Of a stretch of DNA of 64,000 nucleotides, positions 54,701-63,793 are shown one piece after another; positions within the stretch are counted from its first letter, which is position 1; the number at the start of each line of letters is the position of its first letter. Origin of the DNA: Chitinophaga sancti (lineage in GTDB: Bacteria > Bacteroidota > Bacteroidia > Chitinophagales > Chitinophagaceae); NCBI RefSeq assembly GCF_034424315.1, contig NZ_CP139972.1, forward strand, positions 4,278,001 through 4,342,000. Reading direction: 5' to 3'. The position numbers and the translations under genes were made by a program. A model generated the notes under the pieces. It saw only the letters and a list, made by a program, of their open reading frames with translations, did no database searches and had not been told where the DNA came from.

Positions 54701-54805
54701 ATGAAAACACGGAATATCCTGTTCCTGTTTTTGTTGAGTAACCTGTTATTCACAAAAGCAGCACACGCTCAGATTGATATTCCAATTATATTTGCGATCT
54801 CCTAA
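54701..54805 (+). pseudogene. Signal-peptide stump (34 codons)
   Basis: The frame begins MKTRNILFLFLLSNLLF, continues to a signal-peptidase-like AHAQ, and stops after 11 more residues. It lies directly before the GH2 gene. It looks like the remaining start of an exported protein whose body was lost, or a very small secreted peptide. No family is recognisable. Confidence 0.45.
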
Positions 54806-54840
54806 CTCCTGGTTCCCTTCAAAAGGTATATTTATCCCTA

Positions 54841-56685
54841 ATGAAATCCAGGACCCTGCAATTTTTAATTCTCCTGTTCTTCTATAACGTTTTCCTGCAT
54901 GTCAAAGCCCGCCGCATTTCCGCCTGGCACATGCAGCCGTTATCCATTCGATCTCCCTGGGCCTCACAAGTCTCCCCCACTCACCCACTCCCGGAATACC
55001 CACGCCCTCAAATGGTCCGCGCTCAATGGCAAAGCCTCAACGGCCTCTGGGATTACGTCATTACCAGCTGGGATGCAACTGCACCTAATAGCTACCAGGG
55101 AAAAATCCTCGTTCCTTTCCCCATAGAATCCGCGCTCTCAGGCGTAAAACAAGCCCTGTTACCTAAACAACGTCTTTGGTATCATACTACCTTCAAAACA
55201 AATTCACACCAACAAAGAACCCTCCTGCACTTCGGCGCCATCGACTGGAAAGCTACCGTATATCTCAATGGCCATCTCCTCGGCTCGCACCTCGGCGGCT
55301 ACAACCATTTCTCTTACGACATCACCTCCTTTCTACAAACAGGTAACAATGAACTGGTGGTCAGCGTCTACGATCCTACCTCACAGGGCAATAACCCCCA
55401 TGGCAAACAAAGTCTCTATCCCGGAAGAATCTTGTACACGGCCTGTAGCGGCATCTGGCAAACCGTATGGTTAGAATCCGTACCCGATACTTACATAGCC
55501 GGATTCACCCTCACTCCCGACCTGGATGCAGGTGAGCTGAAAATAAAAGTATCAGTTTCATCTCCCCATCCTCCCCTTGCTAATCAAACTAATTCAGCTG
55601 TCAACCATTCAAATTATACCATTCAGGCTATTTCAATCAACCAAATTGCTGAAGCTACTACCGGAGATCACGACACCCTCACACTCCACATTCCCTCGCC
55701 CCATCCCTGGAGCCCTCAGGACCCATATCTCTATCCCCTCACCATTCGCCTCTTACAAAACGGTAGCATCACAGACAGTATCACCAGCTATTTTGCACTA
55801 CGCAACATCACCTTAGAAAAAGACCCAAGCGGCCATCCCCGCATTTTTCTCAATCACCAATACACCTTCAATCTCGGCGTCCTCGACCAGGGCTACTGGC
55901 CTGACGGCATCTACACCGCCCCTACTGACAGCGCCTTAGCATATGACATCAGTATCATCAAACAAATGGGCTTCAACACCATCCGCAAGCACATCAAAGT
56001 AGAACCCGACCGCTGGTATTACTACTGTGATCAACTCGGCATGCTCGTATGGCAGGACCTCATTCCTCCTGCGGGTTTCACTTCAGCAGATGCCAGTGTA
56101 TTTGAAGATGAAAGCCCCAAACTTGTACAGCAATTGTACAACTTCCCCTCTATCATAGTCTGGACATTATTCAATGAAGGCTGGGGAGCTTACGATCAAT
56201 TACGCCTCGCTACGCAACTCAAACATTACGATCCCAGTCGCCTGCTCAATGCCCACTCCGGTGCGAACATGGATGAATACAGCGAAGGGTATCCCAGCAT
56301 CATGTGGGAAGGCAGTGACTTTGTAGATGTACATAAATATCCAGGCCCTGCTATTGGCCCGGCAATTCCGCAGAAAGCAGCGGTATTAGGAGAATGGGGA
56401 GGTTTGGGGGTAAGTATAGAAGGGCATCGCTGGGATCCAGCTAAGTCTTATAGCTATCTCGATATCACCCGCGCAGATTTTCCGGATTATTACCAGGCAC
56501 TGATGCAGCTATTGTATTTGTATGAAAAAGCCGGGTTGTCAGGGGCTATTTATACCCAGCCTTTTGATGTGGAAAGAGAGGAAAATGGATTGGTGACTTA
56601 TGATAGAAAAGTGGTGAAGATGCCGCTGCCATTTATAAAAGCGGTCAATGATTCATTGTTTAAAGCGATTGCGCCGACTCAGTAA
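54841..56685 (+). CDS. Glycoside hydrolase family 2 enzyme
   Basis: The 614-residue exported enzyme has a hydrophobic N-terminus (1-22), a sugar-binding jelly-roll domain (about 60-215; LNGLWDYV, HLGGYNHFSYDIT), an Ig-like domain (about 220-325) and a TIM barrel (about 330-610). The acid/base Glu446 is in WTLFNEGWG and the probable nucleophile Glu518 in VLGEWGG. The family includes beta-galactosidases, mannosidases and glucuronidases; the substrate is not evident. The terminator at 54646 separates it from the Sus operon, but the location suggests related use. The end of the gene is tandemly duplicated downstream. Confidence 0.92.
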   Translation: MKSRTLQFLILLFFYNVFLHVKARRISAWHMQPLSIRSPWASQVSPTHPLPEYPRPQMVRAQWQSLNGLWDYVITSWDATAPNSYQGKILVPFPIESALSGVKQALLPKQRLWYHTTFKTNSHQQRTLLHFGAIDWKATVYLNGHLLGSHLGGYNHFSYDITSFLQTGNNELVVSVYDPTSQGNNPHGKQSLYPGRILYTACSGIWQTVWLESVPDTYIAGFTLTPDLDAGELKIKVSVSSPHPPLANQTNSAVNHSNYTIQAISINQIAEATTGDHDTLTLHIPSPHPWSPQDPYLYPLTIRLLQNGSITDSITSYFALRNITLEKDPSGHPRIFLNHQYTFNLGVLDQGYWPDGIYTAPTDSALAYDISIIKQMGFNTIRKHIKVEPDRWYYYCDQLGMLVWQDLIPPAGFTSADASVFEDESPKLVQQLYNFPSIIVWTLFNEGWGAYDQLRLATQLKHYDPSRLLNAHSGANMDEYSEGYPSIMWEGSDFVDVHKYPGPAIGPAIPQKAAVLGEWGGLGVSIEGHRWDPAKSYSYLDITRADFPDYYQALMQLLYLYEKAGLSGAIYTQPFDVEREENGLVTYDRKVVKMPLPFIKAVNDSLFKAIAPTQ

Positions 56686-56757
56686 TACTGCCATTCTAAA
56701 AGCAATCAATAATTCATTGTTTACCACCAACACTACTATTCAGTAATTCGCCACTCC
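56636..56757. repeat. Degenerate 61-bp tandem duplication of the GH2 gene end
   Basis: 56636-56696 (last codons, stop and trailer of the GH2 gene) and 56697-56757 align with a 61-bp offset: TAAAAGCGGTCAATGATTCA versus TAAAAGCAATCAATAATTCA, and CAGTAAT near both ends. The second copy is outside the coding region. A third start (AAAAGAAATATT) may follow. Confidence 0.6.
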
Positions 56758-56829
56758 AAAAGAAATATTTAAACCACTTAATTAAGATATTTCCCTCCTG
56801 CTTTAACATCATTTGCTCGCGCATGACCA

Positions 56830-57282
56830 TTATTTTTTCCCTGCTACCGCCACATGCTCCCACTTATACTTAATGCGAAACAACACGATCCAGTAAGGAA
56901 TTGGAATTAAGACTTCTAAAAAAACTACCCAACTCATAAAATTCAACCACAACACCAACTGTGTAATAATCAACCAAACAATACCAATAAAAATATTCCA
57001 CAAAATCGCCTGCTTCGCCTCCACCCACATCAGGTAGTATTTCAGAAAAAATGAAAACACTGTTACCATAAAAAGCACATAAGTCAGATAAGTGACCCAG
57101 CTTCCATTCACCCCTTCCGTACTCCATAAATAACAAATAGTTGCCATCAAACCAACCATCATAAAGATGCCTATAATCATTCCAGCCCAGACATACACCT
57201 TTAACCATCCAGGCATCAGGTCACGCCTACGTATACTTATTTTTGCATCAAAGTCTTTATCAAAAATGGTATGCTGTTCCAT
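56830..57282 (-). CDS. Hypothetical four-TM membrane protein, paralogue 1
   Basis: The ATG at 57282 gives 150 residues; the longer start at 57324 would run into the preceding frameshifted gene. The protein opens MEQHTIFDKDFDAKISIRRR, has about four transmembrane segments (about 25-45, 50-75, 80-105, 110-135) and a short basic tail. It is paralogous to the product of 58283-58768 (MEQSTIFEESFGTELLTRRR). I do not recognise the family. The two copies flank two other minus-strand genes. Confidence 0.75.
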   Translation of the reverse strand: MEQHTIFDKDFDAKISIRRRDLMPGWLKVYVWAGMIIGIFMMVGLMATICYLWSTEGVNGSWVTYLTYVLFMVTVFSFFLKYYLMWVEAKQAILWNIFIGIVWLIITQLVLWLNFMSWVVFLEVLIPIPYWIVLFRIKYKWEHVAVAGKK

Positions 57283-57295
57283 ACTTACTTGAGTG

Positions 57296-57597
57296 CTATT
57301 TAAATCTGGCGATATGTGGAGCATTCTTTATTGCTAACGCCGCTCTATTCTCTAAAGCATAAAATACGCACTTTTTCATCTCCCCCTTAGCTAACTCCTG
57401 GATCCCCATCATCAAGCCTTTCAAAATTCCCTCCTCCAGCGAAAATTGTATGGCCATTACAGCACCTCCCAGGTCCATCACCAGGTAAGGCCAACAGGTC
57501 ATTGATCCCCCGCATGTGCAAAGGACCTGTGATCCACCGGGGCTGTTTCTTCAGCAATTGCAAAAATTCCAGCTGCCCTTTCGGTAATGGCTGTATA
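57296..57597 (-). pseudogene. Frameshifted small gene
   Basis: Reading from 57597 downward, one frame gives PLPKGQLEFLQLLKKQPRWI and on to GINDLL, then loses coding sense near 57480. A second frame takes over with MDLGGAVMAIQFSLEEGILK and ends in an 18-residue hydrophilic tail at 57296. The two parts look like one about 95-residue protein broken by a single-base shift. Only the second frame has a plausible start (57502), so the product, if any, is truncated. I do not know the family. Confidence 0.45.
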
Positions 57598-58218
57598 CTA
57601 TTTATTTTCGGACGACTTCAGCGCTACATAGGTACCAGCACTGATGCCTAATAAAATGAGGTTATTGATTGGTATGATGGGCATGATCTTATCGATTATT
57701 TCATCAGAACTAGCAAAACCTGCCGCCTGCAAATTGATCACAGTTCTCCAGATAAACCAGATGCCAAAAAACAGGTTGAATACCACCGCCTGAAAACGGG
57801 GAATACTAATCCCTGTCTTGTCAGACAGAATATCCAGCCAAAAACCTTCGCTCTTCATGTCTTTGGAATTCTTCTGCAGCGCATTTACGTCCTCTTCATT
57901 AGCATCGGTTACGGCTTCTTTGTATTTGTTATCATCAGCCACGTCTACAATGCGGGCAGAAGCAGTCGTCAGCGCACCGATACCCAGGAGTAATAAGGTA
58001 GAAGTATCGAAAGTAGGCATCTTGCCGGTGGCGGCTAGTATGCTGATAAAAGAAACGAGGATGATAAAGGTCCACCAGAGTAATTGTAATCTGGCATAAC
58101 TAAAGGGCTTAGGGTCTATATTGCTGGCATCGCAGAGGATACAGAAACGTTTTTGCATCCAGATGGCCATTACAACTCCTAAGATAAATACGAGCAGGTA
58201 GATAAATTGTGCATTCAT
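57598..58218 (-). CDS. Hypothetical four-TM membrane protein
   Basis: The 206-residue protein has a first transmembrane segment at residues 5-22, then FSYARLQLLWWTFIILVSF in the second, a third at about 75-95, a soluble loop rich in Asp/Lys (about 95-135) and further segments near 145-165 and 183-200. The Ser-Tyr-Ala-Arg-x-Gln and Trp-Trp pattern followed by LLLLGIGALTT occurs in widespread uncharacterised membrane proteins. No function is known to me. It lies between two paralogous membrane genes and is followed at once by the frameshifted gene. Confidence 0.78.
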   Translation of the reverse strand: MNAQFIYLLVFILGVVMAIWMQKRFCILCDASNIDPKPFSYARLQLLWWTFIILVSFISILAATGKMPTFDTSTLLLLGIGALTTASARIVDVADDNKYKEAVTDANEEDVNALQKNSKDMKSEGFWLDILSDKTGISIPRFQAVVFNLFFGIWFIWRTVINLQAAGFASSDEIIDKIMPIIPINNLILLGISAGTYVALKSSENK

Positions 58219-58282
58219 GGTATTGGTATAGGAACAGGTATTTCGTTTAGGTATTGTGGTGATGTATCGTTATTTATAATTC

Positions 58283-58768
58283 TTAAGATCTTTTCTTATT
58301 CATTTCCCTCATGGACACCGCTTCATTTTCCCACTGGTACTGGATTTTATAAATCATCACCCAATAAGGAATGGTCAAACATACCAGCAAAAATTCTCCC
58401 ATACCCGCGGTTCTCCTAAAAAACCCCAGCAATAACAGCAAGGCCCATATCGCACCCATCACCCAATTAAACCGGATGGCCCATTTCAACTCAAACCAAA
58501 GGGTAGCTACATTCGAAAATATAACACCTGAAAATATAAAGGCCAAACCCGTCGTACCAGCCAGGCTTAAATAACCGAGGGTATTATAGTTATTGCTGCC
58601 GATCAGGAATGCGAAAGTTCCTAAGGTAATCAGGAGCAGGATAAACAATAGGCAGGAAAGGACAATCCCGATCCAGATATAAACTTTAAGAAAAAGCGGT
58701 AGCAGACTACGTCGGCGCGTTAGCAGTTCCGTTCCGAAAGATTCCTCGAAAATAGTTGATTGCTCCAT
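58283..58768 (-). CDS. Hypothetical four-TM membrane protein, paralogue 2
   Basis: The ATG at 58768 gives 161 residues and matches the start of its paralogue at 56830-57282; a longer start at 58804 adds hydrophobic residues. Four transmembrane segments (about 27-55, 60-80, 85-105, 110-135) and a charged tail ending in MNKKRS are visible. The duplicated pair suggests gene amplification in this small-gene cluster. The role is unknown. Confidence 0.75.
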   Translation of the reverse strand: MEQSTIFEESFGTELLTRRRSLLPLFLKVYIWIGIVLSCLLFILLLITLGTFAFLIGSNNYNTLGYLSLAGTTGLAFIFSGVIFSNVATLWFELKWAIRFNWVMGAIWALLLLLGFFRRTAGMGEFLLVCLTIPYWVMIYKIQYQWENEAVSMREMNKKRS

Positions 58769-58812
58769 AGGTACTATTATATATAGCAAATATACACAAT
58801 GCAATAGCTATT

Positions 58813-59067
58813 TCATAGGGGGTCACATTTAAACAGGACCTCATTATTAATCGTCACCTCCACATCCTTCCCCTTCTGTAGCTCATAATAATCCAGCAAA
58901 ACCGCCATGATCTCCTTCCTCTCTCCAAACAACTTAACAGCCGATATTTCAGCAGATAAGAACCAATGATTAAAGTGATACTTCACATCTAACTCCATTC
59001 CCTTATCTTCAAGGAAACGATATAACTCTTCCAAACCCTTTCCTGCAATCGATACCTCTGTTTTCAT
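58813..59067 (-). CDS. Hypothetical small protein
   Basis: The 84-residue soluble protein (MKTEVSIAGKGLEELYRFLE, then VKLFGERKEIMAVLLDYYEL) looks like a compact alpha/beta fold. No signal peptide or motif is known to me. It lies 44 bp before paralogue 2 on the same strand, in a cluster of small genes of unknown role. Confidence 0.65.
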   Translation of the reverse strand: MKTEVSIAGKGLEELYRFLEDKGMELDVKYHFNHWFLSAEISAVKLFGERKEIMAVLLDYYELQKGKDVEVTINNEVLFKCDPL

Positions 59068-59126
59068 AATATGGAATTTTTCATCCCATATTGCTATCAG
59101 GCCAGTTAGGTAATATAAAGAAGGGA

Positions 59127-59363
59127 TTAGCCCTCCTGATGTGTCTCCAGGTAATAATCATATTTATTCAGATCCAGCTTTTCTCCCAGCAATTTCTCCA
59201 CCGCAGCTTTCTGCGCTTCACCTACCGGGTAAATATTCAGGTATTCCGCATCTCCTTCTTCTGCTTCCCAGATCTTACTGATCTCGGCGACACTCAGTTC
59301 TACCAGGTATTCACTTTCAAAATCCTCAGTTCCTTTTAAATAATAAGCGATCGTTCTTTCCAT
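59127..59363 (-). CDS. Hypothetical small acidic protein
   Basis: The 78-residue acidic protein (MERTIAYYLKGTEDFESEYL, ending YDYYLETHQEG) resembles small immunity-type or DUF7683-like proteins in its YYL..TEDFESEY opening, but I am not sure. It is the first gene of the minus-strand small-gene cluster. The distance to the next gene is 59 bp. Confidence 0.65.
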   Translation of the reverse strand: MERTIAYYLKGTEDFESEYLVELSVAEISKIWEAEEGDAEYLNIYPVGEAQKAAVEKLLGEKLDLNKYDYYLETHQEG

Positions 59364-59404
59364 ATGATCAAAATTAAGATAGTAAGTAAGTGTTAAAATT
59401 AATA

Positions 59405-59430
59405 CAGCCGGCTTTCGTGAAAGCCGGCTG
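59405..59430. terminator. Strong hairpin terminator
   Basis: CAGCCGGCTTTC (59405-59416) and GAAAGCCGGCTG (59419-59430) form a near-perfect palindrome. T-rich DNA lies on both sides at some distance. It separates the small-gene cluster from the M28 peptidase gene ending at 59548. Confidence 0.7.
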
Positions 59431-59547
59431 CAAGATATTATCTTTTATTTTTAAACAGCTCTTTTGGTATTAAACAGTCTCTTTCCCGCTTAAGGATTGC
59501 CATTTAGTCCTAAACATTATCTTCCAAAAATCACCTATTCCCCCGAC

Positions 59548-61176
59548 CTATCGTTTACTCCTAAACTCGGAAGTCTTACGCCATTCCGGAAACCGCTCCT
59601 CATTCGCCAGCGTCTTCCCTACATCAAACAAAAACCTGACATCCTCCACCATACCTGACAATTCCCAGGTATCATCAAACTGATCAAACGGTGAATGATA
59701 CCGATCCTTCCCATAAGACGCTCTGTGATTCTGCACCCACATTGAATCATGCAACAATGAATGCTCCCCTGCCCCGGGATACAATGAAGGAATCCCCACC
59801 TTTGCAAAATTGAAATGATCTGAGCGGAAAAACCATCCACCAGAAGGATTTGACTCAGGAATAATCGTCCTGCCCTGCTTCTTCGCCGCCTTCTCCGCAT
59901 AATCATCCAGTTCAGATTGCCCTTTCCCAATAATCGTAATATCCGTAGTACGACCAAAAGTATTCATCACGTCCATATTAATATCCGCCACAGTAGTCTT
60001 CACAGGAAACAAAGGATGCGTTGCATAATACTCAGAACCCAGCAATCCCTGCTCTTCCCCTGTCAATGCGATGAAAAGAACGGACCGCTTCGGTTGCTGT
60101 GGCAGATTCCTGAAGGCCTTCGCCAGACTTAACAACGCCGCCGTACCGCTGGCATTATCAGCCGCTCCGTTATAAATAGAATCACCCCTGATCACCTCAC
60201 CTACGCCCAAATGATCCCAGTGTGCAGAGTAAATAATGTATTCATTTTTTCTGTCAGTACCTGGCAACTGTGCAATCACATTGTGAGAAGTTGACTTCCT
60301 GATCTTATTCGTAATCTCCATACTGGTGGTCACTCCTAATGGCACGGCTTTAAATCCAGGATGCTTGGCCTTCTCCGTCACATCAAATGGTACCCCTGCC
60401 AGTTCAAAGATCTTCTTTGCTGACTCAAGGGTGATCCATCCCTCCATCGCGGCTCTTGACATATTATCATCAGCCGTCTGCAGATCGAGTCTTGGTTTAG
60501 ACCAACCGCTTCTCACCACCCCCCAGTTATAACTGGCAGGCAGAATATCATGAATGATGATTACGCCGGTGGCTCCTTTACGGGCAGCTTCCTCAAATTT
60601 ATAGGTCCAGCGACCATAATAAGTCATGGTCCTGCCTTTGAATAAAGTGCTGTCATAAAAACCAGGATCATTCACCATTACCACCACCGTCTTACCTTTT
60701 ACATCCAGGCCTTCGTAGTCATTCCATTTATATTCAGGTGCGTCGATCCCGAAACCGGCAAACACCAGTTCCGAGTTATCCACATTTACTTTCTCTTTCA
60801 CCCTGCGGGTGGCTATTACATATTGATCGAGATAAGGCAGGCTCACACTCCCGTTTTTACCTTTGATCACCATAGGACCATTGGGCTTGGAAATGAGTTC
60901 CACCATCGGCACTTCCTGGAAATAACTATCTCCGTTTCCTGGTTGCAAACCGATTTCCCTAAATCGCTGTTCCAGGTATTGAATCGTCTTATCTTCACCG
61001 ATGGTAAAGGGTTTGCGGCCCTGGAATACATCGGAGGATAATACGGTGATGTCGCGGGCTATACTTGCTGAGTCAATGCTTTTAATGGCTATGGAATCTG
61101 CAGCAGTCTGCTTCTGCTCAGATCCATGACAGGCAAAGAGGCCTATTAGGGGAATGATACGATAAAAGTATTTCAT
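59548..61176 (-). CDS. M28 family metallopeptidase lipoprotein
   Basis: The ATG at 61176 opens a lipoprotein signal (YRIIPLIGLFAC, Cys about 16) and gives 542 residues; a start at 61221 lacks a signal peptide. A PA-type insert (about 120-240; PGFYDSTLFKGRTMTYYGRW) precedes the M28 peptidase core with its zinc ligands: His and Asp in AHWDHLG, Asp in GAADNASGTAAL, the Glu pair in LTGEEQGLLGSEY, and Asp in DINMDVMN. It should remove N-terminal amino acids from peptides outside the cytoplasm. It is transcribed alone. Confidence 0.9.
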   Translation of the reverse strand: MKYFYRIIPLIGLFACHGSEQKQTAADSIAIKSIDSASIARDITVLSSDVFQGRKPFTIGEDKTIQYLEQRFREIGLQPGNGDSYFQEVPMVELISKPNGPMVIKGKNGSVSLPYLDQYVIATRRVKEKVNVDNSELVFAGFGIDAPEYKWNDYEGLDVKGKTVVVMVNDPGFYDSTLFKGRTMTYYGRWTYKFEEAARKGATGVIIIHDILPASYNWGVVRSGWSKPRLDLQTADDNMSRAAMEGWITLESAKKIFELAGVPFDVTEKAKHPGFKAVPLGVTTSMEITNKIRKSTSHNVIAQLPGTDRKNEYIIYSAHWDHLGVGEVIRGDSIYNGAADNASGTAALLSLAKAFRNLPQQPKRSVLFIALTGEEQGLLGSEYYATHPLFPVKTTVADINMDVMNTFGRTTDITIIGKGQSELDDYAEKAAKKQGRTIIPESNPSGGWFFRSDHFNFAKVGIPSLYPGAGEHSLLHDSMWVQNHRASYGKDRYHSPFDQFDDTWELSGMVEDVRFLFDVGKTLANEERFPEWRKTSEFRSKR

Positions 61177-61299
61177 GCAGCTAAACGTTTTGATTTGCTT
61201 TTGCGGACTAAGATAAGGCACTTTTAATAGAAAAGGGCCCTATTGCGGACAGGACCCTTTATAATAGTGATGTATGATAATTATGTGCTGACACTCCGC

Positions 61300-62529
61300 C
61301 TACACGGCCGCAGGCTCCACCTTCTCCGCCTTCGGCACCTTTTTCTTCTCCTTCTTCTTCCCTTTTCCCCACCATACTATGAAACCGGTCACCGGCAAAC
61401 TCGCGCAAATCAAACTCACAATAAAAGCAATAATTTTTCCAATGATCCCACCTATAGATCCCACATGTATGTCATAATTCATCCCGATCAGTTTCTCCCC
61501 GGCATTCCTATCCTTTTTCGTCACTTTTGCCAGCATCTTCCCGGTATATTTATCAAACTGAAAATCATCCCTGTCATAATACACCTCATTGCCCCAATAA
61601 GCTGACATGTATATCACGGCTGCTTTTGCTGTATCCGGTGTACTTAATCCAATCCTCCTTGCAGCCGGATTATCTCTTTTAACACTTTCAAAAGCAATAT
61701 CCAATCCCTTCTGCGGCGTACCTGCCAGAGTTGTATCAGATGCCCCATTTTTATGTGCCGGTGGCGTAATACTCCTGGAAGCCACCACATACACCGTATT
61801 CTGGAACCATTTAAATGACCATACCATTCCTGTCAGGGCCAACACCAATGCTACCGCCATGGCATAAAAACCCAATACATTGTGCAGGTCATAGTTTACC
61901 CGTTTAAAACTCGCGGTCCATTTTATCTTAAAACTCTGCTCTTTCGTGGCCTTCGTCCATTTCTTAGGCCACCAGAGGATCAGGCCTGTAATCAACAAGA
62001 TTACAAATACAAACACACTCCATCCCACGATCTGCTGGCCAATATCACCATTCAGCAATAAACTCCAGTGGATCATTTTCACAATAGCAAAAAAATCATA
62101 CTTAAAATCATGATGTCCGGTAACCTGGCCGGTATATGGATTCAGGAAAACAGCTTCATAATATTTTACACTTCCAAAGTAAGTGATGGCTTTGGGGTCG
62201 CCGGCCTGGTAAGTCATAAACTCCCATGCACGGTCCTTGTCAGTGAAAGTGGTGATGTAATTGATTTTCTTCTCTGGACCCAGGGCGCGTTGTGCATTGT
62301 CCAACAAAGTACTGATAGGCAGGCTGGCTTTCTGCTGAGGTTGTACAAACATGATGTCATGATGCACCATTTCAGAAATTTCCTTCTGAAAAGAGAATAG
62401 ACAACCTGTCACGCTTACGATAAATACAACAATTCCGGATGCTAATCCAAGCCATAAATGTAACCAGGCATTGAGTTTTGCCCGCCAGGATTTCCCCTTT
62501 TTTCCTGTTGGCTGATTTCTTTTATTCAT
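61300..62529 (-). CDS. PepSY-associated transmembrane protein (PiuB-like)
   Basis: The 409-residue protein has four transmembrane segments (about 25-45, 165-185, 215-235, 350-375) and PepSY-type extracytoplasmic regions between them. Motifs include LHLWLGLASGIVVFIVSVTG and YDLHNVLGFYAMAVALVLAL, with conserved His in the membrane. It belongs to the iron-regulated PiuB/PepSY family, thought to reduce ferric siderophores or help iron uptake. The C-terminus is rich in Lys and Glu. It is transcribed alone; no TonB receptor lies nearby. Confidence 0.88.
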   Translation of the reverse strand: MNKRNQPTGKKGKSWRAKLNAWLHLWLGLASGIVVFIVSVTGCLFSFQKEISEMVHHDIMFVQPQQKASLPISTLLDNAQRALGPEKKINYITTFTDKDRAWEFMTYQAGDPKAITYFGSVKYYEAVFLNPYTGQVTGHHDFKYDFFAIVKMIHWSLLLNGDIGQQIVGWSVFVFVILLITGLILWWPKKWTKATKEQSFKIKWTASFKRVNYDLHNVLGFYAMAVALVLALTGMVWSFKWFQNTVYVVASRSITPPAHKNGASDTTLAGTPQKGLDIAFESVKRDNPAARRIGLSTPDTAKAAVIYMSAYWGNEVYYDRDDFQFDKYTGKMLAKVTKKDRNAGEKLIGMNYDIHVGSIGGIIGKIIAFIVSLICASLPVTGFIVWWGKGKKKEKKKVPKAEKVEPAAV

Positions 62530-62966
62530 GTTGCTTCGCCCTTATCAGTTGATATAGAAATGGTTATACTTAACCATGATAGCAAAATTGGAGAATATAG
62601 AGGGGATGACCGAGACGGATCGGGAATTTAATTTGCGGGAAGCGGAAAATAGGGGTAGGCGCTGCCATGAAAATTGGACAATGATACTGAACCTGTTTGC
62701 TATATCGTAAAATAGTGGGTATTCAAGATGGGGGAACTTATAAAATCGAAAATTATTATAAAGAATGAGATTGGGATTAATTATTAACAATCCTTCAGAC
62801 TGGCTATATACACTTAAACCATTTCACACATATTCCTGGGGAACATGCTGCAGATCCTCCAGAATTTCCCTGGAATAATAGATACATTACACCTGGAACA
62901 ATTTTAATTAATTAACAACATACCAGATAGAATTTTACCCAAGTAAAAATAACCCAACGTAAAACA
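62530..62966. other. Intergenic region
   Basis: The 437-bp space lies between divergent genes. On the minus strand CAATTTTG (62590-62583) is a possible -7 element of the PepSY gene. A minus-strand 81-codon frame (62545-62790) is not convincing. AT-rich DNA (62895-62960) precedes the lipoprotein gene. I see no other feature. Confidence 0.45.
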
Positions 62967-63443
62967 ATGAAGAATATTGAATTAATGGGCTTACTATTTT
63001 TTCTTTCATGCCATCAGCCACCAAGGAACTGCATTAACTCATATACAGTTGATTTATTGGACATTAATGAGTCATTGGCATATAATCAATCTTATCATAT
63101 CCATAACGACACATTAAGAATATCATTTAATGATAAGCTTAGAAATGGGAAAAACTCAGTTTTATTCGAAAAGATATTAGATAAGAATCAAAAGAATAAA
63201 TTTTGCAACTATATATCCTCATTTAATATTGACACTTTAAAATCTGAATATGTTAATCAATCCGCTCAAGATGGAGATCAAAAAATTATAGCGATTTCTA
63301 TCGGAGCAAAAAAGAAATCTGTATACATTTCTACCGTATATATGGAAAATATAGCGGACTTAATTAAAAATATGAACGAATTAATCGATTCTTCAAAACT
63401 GAAAATAATTTATGCAGAATATAAAATTACGCATCCTATGTAG
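62967..63443 (+). CDS. Hypothetical lipoprotein, AT-rich
   Basis: The 158-residue protein has a lipoprotein signal (LMGLLFFLSC, Cys about 15) and no recognised domain. It is rich in Asn, Lys and Ile, and its DNA is clearly more AT-rich than the neighbouring peptidase and PepSY genes, which may mean recent acquisition. The mature part has alternating strand-like stretches (KIIAISIGAKKKSVYISTVY) and a helical end. A terminator follows at 63469. Confidence 0.7.
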   Translation: MKNIELMGLLFFLSCHQPPRNCINSYTVDLLDINESLAYNQSYHIHNDTLRISFNDKLRNGKNSVLFEKILDKNQKNKFCNYISSFNIDTLKSEYVNQSAQDGDQKIIAISIGAKKKSVYISTVYMENIADLIKNMNELIDSSKLKIIYAEYKITHPM

Positions 63444-63793
63444 TTAAATCATAGCTGAATTGTTCTATGCAGCAGGTTGCCTTGCCAGCTGCATTTTTAT
63501 TAAATCTCACGAAAATCATAATCTGGCGAGAGTAACACTTGTAATGAAGGAGGCGAAAATGTTTAAAAAAGGCAGGCCTCAACAAGCCCGCCCAGTTGCA
63601 ACTTAATATTCCCAAGTATATAAAATCCAAATCTACCCCTCCTGCCCCAAACCCATTCGTTATTAACTAGTTAACAGGCTCAAAATGATCGCCCCACGAT
63701 CATTAACACCTCCATTAACCACCCGTTAACATATTTTCCCCCAATATTCACTAACTAGCAAACCGAAAATTGCTCTCTAACTCCCTACCCATT
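63444..63793. other. Intergenic region with hairpins and TTAAC repeats
   Basis: After the terminator at 63469 comes DNA with several ATTAAC/GTTAAC strings (63662-63731) and a GATCG/CGATC hairpin near 63688-63702. These could be regulator sites for the gene starting at 63794. No gene is seen. Confidence 0.4.
63469..63498 (+). terminator. Terminator of the lipoprotein gene
   Basis: GCAGCAGG (63469-63476) pairs with CCAGCTGC (63485-63492) with one mismatch, followed by ATTTTTA. Confidence 0.7.

Noticed and set aside
62545..62790. 81-codon minus-strand frame upstream of the PepSY gene
   Set aside because: Composition looks random (Phe/Ile/Asn from AT-rich DNA), and it overlaps the likely PepSY promoter.
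63436..63630. 64-codon minus-strand frame
   Set aside because: Overlaps the terminator of the preceding lipoprotein gene, with no protein-like composition.
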